A stretch of 44,550 bases of DNA, taken from NCBI GenBank assembly GCA_018659585.1, contig JABJMC010000033.1, positions 1 to 44,550 of the forward strand, read 5' to 3'. A program made the position numbers and the translations under genes. The notes beneath the pieces were generated by a model that was not told the origin of the DNA, made no database searches, and saw only the letters and a list, made by a program, of their open reading frames with translations. This stretch comes from Candidatus Peregrinibacteria bacterium (lineage in GTDB: Bacteria; Patescibacteriota; Gracilibacteria; UBA1369; UBA12473). Each line of letters opens with the position of its first letter. Position 1 is the stretch's first letter. Below, one piece after another: positions 1 through 8,826 of the stretch.

Positions 1-1
1 C

Positions 2-2275
2 GGCATCATCGGCCCCAAAACTACAGCCATGATTAATCGGTTGTTACACATTCAAGCCTTACACGACGCCAGCCAAGCCACTCCTGATGTTGATGAGGGA
101 GAGCCTGATCCTGATCCTGACCCAGAAGAATTGGATGATGGTGATGGTGATGAGTTGCCAGAGGTTGTTGAAACAGTTTCTAATGGCAGTGAAAACGTAA
201 CATTTGATGCCAGAGCCAAAGCTTTTCTTGTTCACTGGAATGTTCCTGGCGGAGAATTTTCTTTTAGCCAAGACTTAAAAAATCCAGACAAATTAGTAAT
301 GGATGTTTCTGATATCCCCGAAGGCACACGATATGGTTATAGGGAAAATGGCCGTGGGTTTGATGCTAAGAAATTTTTAGAAGGAAGAGATGTTTCCCGC
401 TTTAAAGAAGTTAATGTAACAGCTCTTGATGCTGATACTTTGCAAATTACTAGAGTTTTACAAAATGGTAACACCCGCGTTGATTATATGACTTTCCCAA
501 GCCCAGTTCCAGATGGCGTTTTGCCACCAGAGGGGGCTTATGAATTTATGGAAGGAGAGCTTCAAGCTCGAGAAGCTTTGGACAATTTAATGGAAGAAAT
601 TACGGCTAAAGGTGTAGACGCTAACACCGAAGCTCTTCAGGCTGCTTTGACAACTGAAGGGGTAATCAATACAGAGCTGGCTAATAGACTTCATTTAATT
701 GAGGGGCTGGAATTCCCGGTTGGAGAAACTGAGATCCCAGAACAAATTTTTGTTATTCAAATTACAGAAGGAAAAGTCACAATTACTGAAAGTCCTTTCG
801 ACGCCGAAGCCCTGGCTGGCAGTGGTGATGCCCCTGGCGAACAAGCAGAATCTAACAATTCTCCAGATGCCCGTCGCAATGTTGAAAGAATTAAAGACAA
901 TAGTGAACTAATTGCCTATTTTGAAGCGAATTTTCCAGGAATTACAATTGTCCCGGATACTGACTTTTTGGGTGCTCCAGAGGCGGATGACTTTGATAAA
1001 GATCCAAGCTTTGGAGATGTCCCAGATGGGAAAGAAGCGGCACAAGTGCGATTTTCATTTATGCTACGAGGAAAGGTTCATGACATTGTGGCTACAGAAA
1101 CTGGCAATATTTACAATGGTGCACAGAAAAAAGCCCTATCCTTAGCAGAATCCAAGGTTCAATCCGCACACATAGCTGCTCAACGAGAAGATTTCCCAGA
1201 TGAAAACTTTAATAAGGTTATTGAAGACTGGATAAAAAATTCTAGGATTGATACTAACAAAGAATTCCCTAAACGCTTAGCTAAGCCAGTTACAAATTTA
1301 CTAAAATCTATTCGTGGTAACGCTGTTAATATTCAAGAAATTTCAGATTTCTCAATAACTGATGGTCACCCAGATGATGCGCCTGGAAAAACAGCAGTCA
1401 CTGTTTCTATAACTTTCACTAGATCTGATGGCGAGGAAATTCCTCTTACAGCAGAAGGTTTGGCAGGTACTGGTTGGCGGGCTCGTCGGGAGGCTATTAA
1501 TAATTTAATTAAAAAAATTGATGCTTATCCTTCTGACGAAGAAGCAACCACAGCTAATGGGGAGGAGGTGCGTGAACAAGTGGTAGATTACGACGGCGAC
1601 GCCGAAACATTTAACACTGAACAGACTTTAGCTAATTTGGAAGCCAGCGCTGCGGAACATATTGCGGATAAACTAGAGGGAGATCCAACTGAGGCCAAAA
1701 AATACCTCGAAAAATTATCTTTAGATTCGATTAAAAACGTACCAGGAAATGGGGTGGAATTTGTGCACTACACACTTGAAACAGGTGGAAAGGTCACGGC
1801 CCGAAAAGTTACGATTGCTAACGGAGAGATTAATATTTATCCGGCACCGGCTGATGGTGTAGCAATGCCAGCTTCTTTGTCCACAAATGGCGGCACTATA
1901 AATGGCCCAGATGGTGGTTTTTACGTAGCCACTAAACCAAAAAAGACACCCAATGAACACAAACCTGATTCACAATACAATACTGGTAAAGCTTATGACT
2001 GGTGGAAACAAGAAGAAGGTCAACCTTTAACTGGAGAAAAAATATGGTTTCACCGCGAAACTAATCAAACTGGAATGACTCCAGAAATGGCTTTACTAAT
2101 GGCAGACACTTTAATTAGTGATAAGCCAATTGACGATAAAATCCTTAGAAACAGTGTTACAAATCGATATGATGCTAACGGGCCATTAAGCTTTAGATTA
2201 GGAGGCGTTCAAACTGAAAGGGGTCAGCGTGCCGCAGCAGCAAGAAGCCGCTTGAGAGGTGGCTCCGAAGAATAA
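2..2275 (+). CDS. Large surface-type protein, 5' end outside window; remnant of a peptidoglycan-binding domain
   Basis: The frame stays open to the left edge of the window, so the ATG at 29 is probably internal and the gene starts upstream. Just before and after that ATG the translation reads GIIGPKTTAMINRLL. This matches the end of the PG_binding_1 fold, whose hallmark is a DGxxGPKTxxAI motif. An acidic, proline-rich linker follows (DPDPDPEELDDGDGDE), then about 690 residues of mixed, acidic, probably beta-rich sequence that I do not recognise. No transmembrane helix is visible in this part. Inference: a secreted or wall-associated protein whose signal sequence lies outside the window. The domain remnant is well supported by its motif; the function of the long C-terminal part is unknown. 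Confidence 0.7.
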   Translation, partial: GIIGPKTTAMINRLLHIQALHDASQATPDVDEGEPDPDPDPEELDDGDGDELPEVVETVSNGSENVTFDARAKAFLVHWNVPGGEFSFSQDLKNPDKLVMDVSDIPEGTRYGYRENGRGFDAKKFLEGRDVSRFKEVNVTALDADTLQITRVLQNGNTRVDYMTFPSPVPDGVLPPEGAYEFMEGELQAREALDNLMEEITAKGVDANTEALQAALTTEGVINTELANRLHLIEGLEFPVGETEIPEQIFVIQITEGKVTITESPFDAEALAGSGDAPGEQAESNNSPDARRNVERIKDNSELIAYFEANFPGITIVPDTDFLGAPEADDFDKDPSFGDVPDGKEAAQVRFSFMLRGKVHDIVATETGNIYNGAQKKALSLAESKVQSAHIAAQREDFPDENFNKVIEDWIKNSRIDTNKEFPKRLAKPVTNLLKSIRGNAVNIQEISDFSITDGHPDDAPGKTAVTVSITFTRSDGEEIPLTAEGLAGTGWRARREAINNLIKKIDAYPSDEEATTANGEEVREQVVDYDGDAETFNTEQTLANLEASAAEHIADKLEGDPTEAKKYLEKLSLDSIKNVPGNGVEFVHYTLETGGKVTARKVTIANGEINIYPAPADGVAMPASLSTNGGTINGPDGGFYVATKPKKTPNEHKPDSQYNTGKAYDWWKQEEGQPLTGEKIWFHRETNQTGMTPEMALLMADTLISDKPIDDKILRNSVTNRYDANGPLSFRLGGVQTERGQRAAAARSRLRGGSEE

Positions 2276-2335
2276 AACTATTCCCCTTGAGTAGTAGGCA
2301 GGTTTGTCCTATACTTTTCGCGATTTGCTAAATAT

Positions 2336-2411
2336 CGGGGTGTGGCGCAGTTGGTAGCGCGCGTGGTTTGGGACCACGAGGCCGGAGGTTCGAGCCCTCT
2401 CACCCCGACCA
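2336..2411 (+). tRNA. tRNA-Pro (anticodon UGG), CCA encoded
   Basis: A complete cloverleaf can be folded by hand. The acceptor stem CGGGGTG (2336-2342) pairs with CACCCCG (2401-2407). The anticodon stem CGTGG/CCACG encloses the loop TTTGGGA, with TGG at 2369-2371. The T arm is GGAGG-TTCGAGC-CCTCT. The discriminator A is followed by an encoded CCA (2409-2411). UGG reads proline codons, chiefly CCA and CCG. The gene stands alone, between the surface-protein gene and a convergent small gene. Confidence 0.97.
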
Positions 2412-2418
2412 GAATATT

Positions 2419-2640
2419 TTATTCTGAGTGTCTTAGTTCCAAATACAAGTTCTCCACCTTTTCTCGCGCCCAGGTCGTGCGCCTCAAAAATTTGAGACTA
2501 GATTTGATGGAGGGGTTATTGTTAAAACAACCGATATTGATCTTCAATCCTAGCTCTTCCCAACCCAGTTCTTTTACTAAATATTCCAAGATGTCTGCTA
2601 ATTTCACACCGTGTAATGGGTTGTTTGCTTGAGTGTTCAT
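2419..2640 (-). CDS. VF530 family (DUF2132) DNA-binding protein
   Basis: This 73-residue protein matches the VF530/DUF2132 family over its whole length. Family hallmarks visible are [17 protein letters not shown] near the N-terminus, GWEELG in the middle, [18 protein letters not shown], and a terminal [12 protein letters not shown]. Members are small helical proteins; VF530 of Vibrio fischeri has a solved structure and the family is annotated as DNA-binding. Their cellular role is poorly known. The gene converges on tRNA-Pro, ending 8 nt from it. The ATG start is preceded by an A-rich stretch with no Shine-Dalgarno site. Confidence 0.92.
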   Translation of the reverse strand: MNTQANNPLHGVKLADILEYLVKELGWEELGLKINIGCFNNNPSIKSSLKFLRRTTWAREKVENLYLELRHSE

Positions 2641-2696
2641 TTTTTTAATTTAATGTTCCATTGAGCTTATCTTACAGCATAATTTGCAGGTTGGCC

Positions 2697-2725
2697 TTGA
2701 TTGTGAAACGCAGTGGCCCTAGACT
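2697..2725 (+). promoter_or_regulatory. Promoter of the ABC-F gene, near-leaderless
   Basis: TTGATT, a 17-bp spacer, then TAGACT. The -10 box ends 9 nt before the ATG at 2735, so the predicted transcript begins only about 3 nt upstream of the start codon. No Shine-Dalgarno sequence can fit. Confidence 0.55.
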
Positions 2726-2734
2726 ACTGTCCAT

Positions 2735-4522
2735 ATGATTCGCATCAATCACTTATCTAAAGGCTATTCAAATCATGAACTCTTTGAGGATGTGAATTTA
2801 ACGATTGGCTCAAAAGAAAAAATTGGTCTGGTTGGAAGGAATGGATCTGGTAAAAGTACTTTTCTGAAGATTTTGATGGGTAAAGAACACTACGAAGAAG
2901 GCACGATTGAAATGCCGTCTCATTTTCGAATTCAAAGTTTGGAGCAGCATTTGGACTTCACTGAGCCCACTATTTTGCAGCAAGTTTGTCAGGCGTTGCC
3001 GTCCGATGTTCATGGCCAAAAATGGCAAGCTGAATCTATTCTGATGGGATTGGGATTCACTAAGGCGGATTTTGAGCGAGCGCCCGATGAATTTTCGAGT
3101 GGAATGCAGGTACGGCTTCGATTGGCCCAAACTCTTGTTTCCGAGGCTGACCTTCTACTTCTAGATGAACCCACCAACTACTTGGACATCCTGTCCCTCC
3201 GCTGGTTGGAACGCTTTCTTAAAAGTTGGAAAGGATCATTTATTCTCGTGACTCATGATCGGACCTTTATGAAAAAGGTGGTTAAACAGGTTGTTGGAAT
3301 TCATCGTGGGAAAATGCGCAAAATGCAAGGTGGACCAGAAAAACTTATGGAACAGATCCACCGCGAGGAAGAGGTTCATGAAAAGACTCGACTTAACCAA
3401 GAAAAAAAAGACGCCAAAACTAAGGAATTCATTAGCAAGTTCCGGGCGGGGGCGCGATCGGCTGGATTGGTTCAGTCACGCATCAAGTCTCTGGATAAAC
3501 AAAAGATTCATAAAAAACTGGCTAAGTTGCCAGAGATTAACTTTCACTTTAAGTCTGAGGTTTTTAATGGGAGTCATTTACTGCGTGCCACTAATATTTC
3601 GTATGCTTATGAGGAGGGAAATCCTGTGATCGAAAAATTCTCACTAGCGGTCAGGCCCCAAGATCGTATCGCCATCATTGGCCCTAATGGAAAAGGAAAG
3701 TCGACTTTGCTCAGACTTCTTGTGAATGATTTGGTGATTCAAGCAGGGAATTTAAAATCTCATGACAACCTTAAAATTGGTTATTTTGGAGTCAGTCATA
3801 TCAACGCCTTAGACCCACGAAACACGATCTTTGCAGAGCTCATGGCTCTTCCCGATTCTAAGGAACAACTCGTGCGAAGAGTGTGCGGATCTCTGCTATT
3901 TACTGGGGAATCTGTTAAAAAGCAAATTTCTAAACTCTCCGGAGGCGAGAAAAGTCGGGTGGGATTGGCCAAACTCATACTTTCAAAAAACAATCTTCTA
4001 GTGTTGGATGAGCCAACCAATCACTTGGACATGGAATCCTGCCTGGCCCTCACTGAGGCGCTGGAGGCATTTCCTGGCACCGTAATTTTTGTCAGTCACG
4101 ACGAAGCCATGATCGGTAAATTGGCCACGCGCTTGGTTGTGTTTGATGGGGGCCAGGTTAAAGTCATAGAAAGAGGTTATGACTATTTTTTGGAGAACAT
4201 TGGATGGGTCGAAGAAGAGATCGATGTTTCGTTTAAAAAAGAAGGCTCCACAAATAAGGAGATTTATTTGGAGAAAAAGGAGAAAAGTAAACAGCTTCGT
4301 TTGGCTCAAAAAAAACTGGCCAAATTGGAAAAAAGTCTACTAAAAATGGAGGCTGAACAGGAGGAGAACACTCTCCTATTGAGTCAGGCGTACACTGAAA
4401 AGAATAACGCCGACATGCGGAGTTATGGAGCCAAAGCCAAAGACCTTCACAAAAATATTGAAACAAGCTACAAAGAATTGGAACGTTTACTTGAGGAAGA
4501 AGCGGGGCACCCCGACCAGTAA
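2735..4522 (+). CDS. ABC-F family ATPase (ribosome-associated, duplicated ABC domains)
   Basis: This 595-residue soluble protein has two ABC cassettes and no membrane domain, the layout of the ABC-F family (Uup, EttA, YheS, Vga/Msr types). The first cassette has Walker A GRNGSGKST (34-42), signature FSSGMQ (120-125) and Walker B LLLLDEPTNYLD (about 140-151). A basic helical linker joins it to the second cassette, with Walker A GPNGKGKST (316-324), signature LSGGE (401-405) and LLVLDEPTNHLD (from about 421). A charged coiled coil ends the protein (about 505-590). Both catalytic glutamates are present. Known members bind the ribosomal E site to relieve stalling or protect against antibiotics; which role applies cannot be read from sequence. 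The first signature (SSGMQ instead of SGGxx) is a mild deviation. Confidence 0.95.
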   Translation: MIRINHLSKGYSNHELFEDVNLTIGSKEKIGLVGRNGSGKSTFLKILMGKEHYEEGTIEMPSHFRIQSLEQHLDFTEPTILQQVCQALPSDVHGQKWQAESILMGLGFTKADFERAPDEFSSGMQVRLRLAQTLVSEADLLLLDEPTNYLDILSLRWLERFLKSWKGSFILVTHDRTFMKKVVKQVVGIHRGKMRKMQGGPEKLMEQIHREEEVHEKTRLNQEKKDAKTKEFISKFRAGARSAGLVQSRIKSLDKQKIHKKLAKLPEINFHFKSEVFNGSHLLRATNISYAYEEGNPVIEKFSLAVRPQDRIAIIGPNGKGKSTLLRLLVNDLVIQAGNLKSHDNLKIGYFGVSHINALDPRNTIFAELMALPDSKEQLVRRVCGSLLFTGESVKKQISKLSGGEKSRVGLAKLILSKNNLLVLDEPTNHLDMESCLALTEALEAFPGTVIFVSHDEAMIGKLATRLVVFDGGQVKVIERGYDYFLENIGWVEEEIDVSFKKEGSTNKEIYLEKKEKSKQLRLAQKKLAKLEKSLLKMEAEQEENTLLLSQAYTEKNNADMRSYGAKAKDLHKNIETSYKELERLLEEEAGHPDQ

Positions 4523-4537
4523 AATTTATAGCTGCAT

Positions 4538-4567
4538 TTGACAAAAGGCTATTTTAGTGATTATGTC
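4538..4567 (+). promoter_or_regulatory. Promoter upstream of the gene at 4591
   Basis: TTGACA (4538-4543) with TTATGT at 17 bp or TATGTC at 18 bp. It lies in the short gap after the ABC-F gene, giving a leader of roughly 17-23 nt. Confidence 0.5.
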
Positions 4568-4590
4568 TAATCTACCCCTAACATTCCACC

Positions 4591-5046
4591 ATGTTAAACT
4601 TTTTAAAAGATGGCCCTGACACTGATGATCATGGAGGGGCGCCATTTGTTTATGATGATTATACTGAACCACAAGTAGATTGGTTTATTTTGAATGGAAT
4701 TCCTGACGACCCCCTTGAAGAACCTTCCCAAGACACAAGACAGTTAATCTTACAGCAACGGATTGATCTAGGGTTAGAGGCTCCTTTTGATATTAAAAAT
4801 TTTAAACAAGCTGTTTTAGAGATATTTGGAGATGCTAGAAACTTTAGTGATAGTAGAGAAAAAGTTTTTACATGTGAGGTTAATTTTGGGGGCGCATGGC
4901 TTGCTCTATACCTTGTAAACCCTGCACCAGGCTATTTTACTGCTTGTTTTGACTACTCACTGGGTGTTCCACGTGTAATCCGATGTAAAGACGAACATGA
5001 AGCGTTAGCTTCTTTGAAAAAGCATTTACATGAACGATGGAGTTAA
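4591..5046 (+). CDS. Hypothetical acidic protein, 151 aa
   Basis: I do not recognise this protein. It is acidic at the N-terminus (DGPDTDDHGG and PDDPLEEPSQD), soluble, and has no signal or membrane segment. The C-terminal half alternates beta-like stretches (VFTCEVNFGGAWLALYLV, YFTACFDYSLG) and ends in an amphipathic helix. That half could be a small alpha/beta domain. A TTGACA promoter lies just upstream, and the gene ends 14 nt from the convergent PEP carboxylase gene. No Shine-Dalgarno site precedes the ATG; the leader ends in CCACC, as do some other genes of unknown function here. Confidence 0.75.
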   Translation: MLNFLKDGPDTDDHGGAPFVYDDYTEPQVDWFILNGIPDDPLEEPSQDTRQLILQQRIDLGLEAPFDIKNFKQAVLEIFGDARNFSDSREKVFTCEVNFGGAWLALYLVNPAPGYFTACFDYSLGVPRVIRCKDEHEALASLKKHLHERWS

Positions 5047-5059
5047 ATTCACCCCGACC

Positions 5060-6565
5060 CTACCCCAAACTCTTTCGCATCACCGCTGCCTCAACCAAAT
5101 CATCGGCAAAATCCAGGCCAAGTTTTTGTTTAAGCAGAATGTTAGAAGTGACATTGCGGTGCAGGAAGTGGTGGTCTTTGTGTGGACCAAATTCCATGCC
5201 CAAAATTTCTTCGCAAAGCTGAACATCTTCTTGGATTTCTTGGGCCCAGTCGTATTTTTGGGCAAGCTCTTGGAGGTTTTCCTTGTTTAGGAATTTACCC
5301 GCGTGTTGAAGTTCCCAAATAAGGGTTGTGAAGTGCGTGTTAAGAACATCCATGAGGCCTTTTTCTTGGGCGGCACGAAGGCCACGGCCGGTGCCGATGA
5401 ATTCTGGGGGAATGCCCATGGAATAGCAGGCCGCGGTGAATTTGATAGCCCGCGGTAGCGTCACCTCGCCTATTCCGCGGCTGTACCCAAGTAAACCAAC
5501 GTGCTGGAGACGTTCCCGACGGCTTGGTACATGCTTAGCCATGTCATTGATGTGTGGAGCGTATTTTTCGACTGTGGGACGGTAGAATGATTTGAAAATG
5601 TCATTTAAATCTCCGAGAAGTTTAAATTCTTCGTCACTGAATTTAACGGGTTTAACATCGCTTAATTCTTCTCTCATATAAGCTAGGGCTTCTTTGACCT
5701 GCTCCAAAGGATAGTCATAACGGAAAGCAGATTGAATGGTGACGGTTTTTACTCCCTCATATTGTGGGAGGCTTTTTTTAATGTTTTCGGGATTAATGCC
5801 CCCTCGGAACGGCAGGGATCCGGTGCCAATAATTGGATAAATTGGCACGCCATGCTTTTCACCAACTCGATACATTTCTCGGAGTCCCATCCGGGTAGCC
5901 AGCATAGCCGGCGCAAAACCAGCGTTCAAAGCTGGATCAGAGCGCGCTAAGAAAACACGCATATACGGCGGTAAATCTTCTTTAAAAAATTCTTCTAACA
6001 CAGTTCCACACCCCGCCATGTCTTCTACGCTTTCAAAAATTGGAATCATGTGCACGTAACCTTCCCCAAATTCACTATTTTCAAAAATGTCTTGGTGTAG
6101 TTTGGCGGTTTTTTGAAAAGTTCTTTGCACGTGCAAAAGCTGCTTAGCCGACGTTGTCATGGGCAAAATAAACTCAAATACCGGCGGAGAATGTAATTCG
6201 AGCGACTTAGTAAATTCAGCGGCCGAAAGTACACTCATGTACGCTCGTGCCAATTTAAAAGTCTTTTCTTCCCAAATATTTGGCACACGAATAGTAATAA
6301 ATTTATCGCGCCCAACCTGTGTTTTTTGAAAAGTCTCTAAATGAGTGGACATTAAACGCTCGATCATAGCCTCGTCCGCAAACTTACCCTCCCAGTCCCA
6401 CATGTATTCATCGCAATCCAAAGTAACTAGATTTTCATAAACTTCCTCTGTTTCTTGCTTAGATTCAATAAAAGGATCGTCCCCCCAAAAAGGAATCCCA
6501 GCGTTATCCGGGTGCTGAGTACCCATTAGGATTGGGATGGTGCGATTTTTGTTTGATGAAAACAT
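5060..6565 (-). CDS. ppcA: Phosphoenolpyruvate carboxylase, archaeal type
   Basis: The 501-residue product belongs to the archaeal-type PEP carboxylases (PEPcase_2), which are about half the length of the usual bacterial enzyme. It has the family N-terminal motif MGTQHPDNA (14-22), the central GTGSLPFRGGI segment and the C-terminal GTGRGLRAA segment. The reaction carboxylates PEP with bicarbonate to oxaloacetate, an anaplerotic step that feeds aspartate and pyrimidine synthesis. The type is typical of archaea and of scattered bacteria such as Clostridium perfringens and Leuconostoc, so horizontal origin is plausible. It is transcribed alone, divergent from the gene at 6673. No clear Shine-Dalgarno site lies at the ATG. 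Confidence 0.93.
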   Translation of the reverse strand: MFSSNKNRTIPILMGTQHPDNAGIPFWGDDPFIESKQETEEVYENLVTLDCDEYMWDWEGKFADEAMIERLMSTHLETFQKTQVGRDKFITIRVPNIWEEKTFKLARAYMSVLSAAEFTKSLELHSPPVFEFILPMTTSAKQLLHVQRTFQKTAKLHQDIFENSEFGEGYVHMIPIFESVEDMAGCGTVLEEFFKEDLPPYMRVFLARSDPALNAGFAPAMLATRMGLREMYRVGEKHGVPIYPIIGTGSLPFRGGINPENIKKSLPQYEGVKTVTIQSAFRYDYPLEQVKEALAYMREELSDVKPVKFSDEEFKLLGDLNDIFKSFYRPTVEKYAPHINDMAKHVPSRRERLQHVGLLGYSRGIGEVTLPRAIKFTAACYSMGIPPEFIGTGRGLRAAQEKGLMDVLNTHFTTLIWELQHAGKFLNKENLQELAQKYDWAQEIQEDVQLCEEILGMEFGPHKDHHFLHRNVTSNILLKQKLGLDFADDLVEAAVMRKSLG

Positions 6566-6631
6566 TGTTGTTATGAACTTACCTTTAAAATAGATTGAGT
6601 TGCAAGCCTCAATTTAATCTGGCCTCGTCTG

Positions 6632-6659
6632 TTGACGAATTTTTATCTTGAATTATAAT
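6632..6659 (+). promoter_or_regulatory. Promoter deciding the start of the gene at 6673
   Basis: TTGACG, 16 bp, then a perfect TATAAT (6654-6659). The ATG at 6658 overlaps the -10 box and could not be on the transcript. The next in-frame ATG, at 6673, lies about 7 nt after the predicted transcription start. Confidence 0.65.
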
Positions 6660-6672
6660 GCAAGGTAATAAA

Positions 6673-7449
6673 ATGAATTTACATCTTGTTTCAACCACTG
6701 GCGCCGCCCCGCCTGAATCTGTTTCTGAGGGAGCGCTAAGTTTAGTGTGCAAAGTTCAAACAACAAATCCAGCTGTAAATGCTAGTAATCTAGCTGACGC
6801 TTTAACTGAAGAAACAGGCATTGCAAAATATAGAATTAATAAAGCTTTAACTAGTCTTAATTCTGGTAACCCTCTCCCAGAAAGGGCCTGCCCAATTAGC
6901 ATTTTGGTAGATGGTTTAAAAGCTGTTTTAAAATCTTTAGAAACTGATCCTTTTTCTATAAATGGCCAAACAACAATTGATCCTGACCCCATTAGAACTT
7001 TTTTACAGGAAAGGGGTATTTCTTTTAGTCAGGCCGCTCAAATAATGGAATGGACTGCTAGCCAGCTAGGGATGCTACGTAATGAAAGGCTAATTAGTGT
7101 AAATCGCGTTCAATATGAGGCTTGGTTGGAGCTAAGACAAAACTTAAAAGACTCAGCGTATGTATCTTTTTTACAAGCAGCGATCGCTGACAAACAGTAT
7201 AGACACAAATCGAAAACCCCTCCGCCTTTAAAAGGATCAACCCCTGGAGTTGACCCTCACTGGATTCTTCCAACTAATCGAGGTGCTCATTATGGCTGGA
7301 CTGAAAGCCCAGGCTTCTATGCCCTTTCTAATCAAGCTGGTGGAGTCCAAAAAAAAGCTCGCATCCCCAACGAAGACCCTTCTATTTGGGACAGCTATGG
7401 AAATTTTCCAAAACGTCGTTATCCTTTAAATTTTAAATCTCGAAAATGA
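6673..7449 (+). CDS. Hypothetical protein with one copy of an unrecognised ~130-aa module
   Basis: This 258-residue protein has no recognised relatives. Its core (about 22-155) carries a module also present twice in the next gene. The module contains an NP near its start, an L-rich helical part, a DPF-x-x-x-G stretch, an I-R-x-x-L helix, and an 'IS/I-V-x-R-x-Q-x-x-AW' end that looks helix-turn-helix-like. The C-terminus is basic and aromatic. The ATG at 6658 is inside the -10 box, so 6673 is the chosen start. The stop overlaps the start of the next gene (ATGA, 7446-7449), implying one operon and coupled translation. No membrane or signal segment is seen. Function unknown; a DNA-binding repeat is only a guess. 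Confidence 0.75.
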   Translation: MNLHLVSTTGAAPPESVSEGALSLVCKVQTTNPAVNASNLADALTEETGIAKYRINKALTSLNSGNPLPERACPISILVDGLKAVLKSLETDPFSINGQTTIDPDPIRTFLQERGISFSQAAQIMEWTASQLGMLRNERLISVNRVQYEAWLELRQNLKDSAYVSFLQAAIADKQYRHKSKTPPPLKGSTPGVDPHWILPTNRGAHYGWTESPGFYALSNQAGGVQKKARIPNEDPSIWDSYGNFPKRRYPLNFKSRK

Positions 7450-8648
7450 ATTTTGTAAATAGTTATCCTTCATCCTCAGCATTAGATGAAGACCCTTATG
7501 AGGCAGAAGCCAAGGGTTTAATAGGTACAATTCAAGAAGCTAATCCCACTATAAATCGCACGAAGTTAGAAGCCGCTGTAAGCGCAGAAAGACCCGGTCT
7601 TACTAAGGCTGTAATTGCAGCAGCTTTGACAAATCTCCACGAAGGGAAACTTGCTGAAAGTCATGTTTTAGGAAAACTTATTTTACCACTAAGATCTATA
7701 TTAGATCGTTTACATCATGATCCTTTTGCTGTTACTGGTTACGCTCAAGTAGATATGGCTGTAATAAGATCTATATTAAGTGGTTACGGTGTAACAAAAG
7801 CTGCGGCCTGTAAATCTATGAGATGGCCTAGCCCTGTTCTTCGGTGCTTAGTTTCAGGGGCAATGGCTACTGTAAGTCGATCTCAGCATGAAGCTTGGGT
7901 AAGATTAGAAGCCCACTTAAGAGAGACTGGAAAACTCCCGGTTCCCCCAAAAAGACCAAAGTTTGAAGCCCCTGAGGAGGATCCCCAAGAAAGCCCCACT
8001 GAATTAATGGAACAAATTCAACTAGAAAACCCCTTGTTTTCAGAGGAACTTGCTATCACAACCATAAAACACCGAACTAGGTTAGCTGCTCACCTAATAC
8101 GAGAGTGTTTTAATTTGGACGTTGAGTACCAATCACGTGAAGTTTGGCAAAAGGTGATTGTTGTTTTAAAAGGAATATTAACTGGTTTAAAATCAGACCC
8201 TTTTCACGTTATTGGAGTGAGTCCTCTAGATACAACTGATTTAAGAGATCTTTTGGATGAGCTTGATATTGACCCTCAAGATTTTTGTGGAAAACTGCCT
8301 TGGAAATGGGCTCAATTTGCGGAAGATGTTGCCGCTGGACGGGAAATCAAAGTTGACCATAGGCAATTTGGAGCTTATGAAAAACATCTAATAAAATTAC
8401 GTTTACAAAGGGATAAGCAAAATGATAAGCAAACTGGTAAGAAACCAATACCTGTATCAGCGGCTAGAGTTACTTCTTCTTCTGAGGCTGAACAATGGTG
8501 GGAACAATACGCGAGTAAAGAAACTAGTGAATTCCCTTGGGGATGGACCGGCAGCAGCAGTCAAGGAGGGACAAAATGGTATCGCTTTAATCCTCCTGAA
8601 GAGGATGGGGCTCTGGGTGGAGTAAGGAGAGGAAGGAAACTGAGATAG
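7446..8648 (+). CDS. Hypothetical protein with two copies of the same ~130-aa module
   Basis: This 400-residue partner of the preceding gene overlaps it by ATGA. Two tandem modules resemble the one upstream: about 20-160 (from IQEANPTINRTKL to the QHEAWVRLEAHL end) and about 190-330 (from IQLENPLFSEELA to the QFGAYEKHLIKL end). Shared positions include the initial Q-x-x-NP, the HDPFAVTG/SDPFHVIG segment, and the closing R-x-Q-x-x-A/YE. The C-terminus is aromatic and Gly-rich, then basic (RRGRKLR), echoing the upstream protein. No membrane segment is visible. The modules may be helical, nucleic-acid-binding repeats (inference). The first GC-rich cassette begins immediately downstream. Confidence 0.75.
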   Translation: MNFVNSYPSSSALDEDPYEAEAKGLIGTIQEANPTINRTKLEAAVSAERPGLTKAVIAAALTNLHEGKLAESHVLGKLILPLRSILDRLHHDPFAVTGYAQVDMAVIRSILSGYGVTKAAACKSMRWPSPVLRCLVSGAMATVSRSQHEAWVRLEAHLRETGKLPVPPKRPKFEAPEEDPQESPTELMEQIQLENPLFSEELAITTIKHRTRLAAHLIRECFNLDVEYQSREVWQKVIVVLKGILTGLKSDPFHVIGVSPLDTTDLRDLLDELDIDPQDFCGKLPWKWAQFAEDVAAGREIKVDHRQFGAYEKHLIKLRLQRDKQNDKQTGKKPIPVSAARVTSSSEAEQWWEQYASKETSEFPWGWTGSSSQGGTKWYRFNPPEEDGALGGVRRGRKLR

Positions 8649-8650
8649 CA

Positions 8651-8678
8651 TTGACTTATAGAGATTTTTAGGTATAGT
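8651..8678 (+). promoter_or_regulatory. Promoter of GC-rich cassette A
   Basis: TTGACT, 16 bp, TATAGT (8673-8678). The predicted transcription start is near 8685, just before the first conserved hairpin of the leader. The promoter itself is AT-rich, unlike the gene it serves. Confidence 0.65.
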
Positions 8679-8684
8679 AACGCT

Positions 8685-8826
8685 CCTTGGCTGCTATCAG
8701 CCGCTATCTTTCAACATTCCAACCCACCCCAATGGAAGGATGGGCGTTCTGGTGTATGCCAGGGCGCTTGTTCCTTTACATTACAATTCCTACTTTCTTT
8801 CCATTCCCCGCACGCAGGAGTTCAAC
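8685..8826 (+). promoter_or_regulatory. Structured 5' leader of cassette A (paired with that at 9593)
   Basis: This leader of about 140 nt shares three blocks with the leader of cassette B. The first is a 24-nt block, 8689-8712, identical in both; it opens with the hairpin GGCTG-CTAT-CAGCC. The second is a hairpin GCGTTCTGG (8744-8752), loop TGTATG, CCAGGGCGC (8759-8767). The third is TTGTTCCTTTACA (8768-8780). The hairpin has one more base pair than its partner in B, inserted on both sides, which argues for selection on RNA structure. TCCT in the third block is complementary to the Shine-Dalgarno AGGA, so translational control is possible. No known riboswitch class was recognised. Confidence 0.6.

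Noticed and set aside
8740-8826. ATG at 8740 as the start of the cassette A gene, adding 29 residues
   Set aside because: It lies inside the conserved leader hairpin region and has no ribosome site; the ATG at 8827 has AGGAG at the right spacing.
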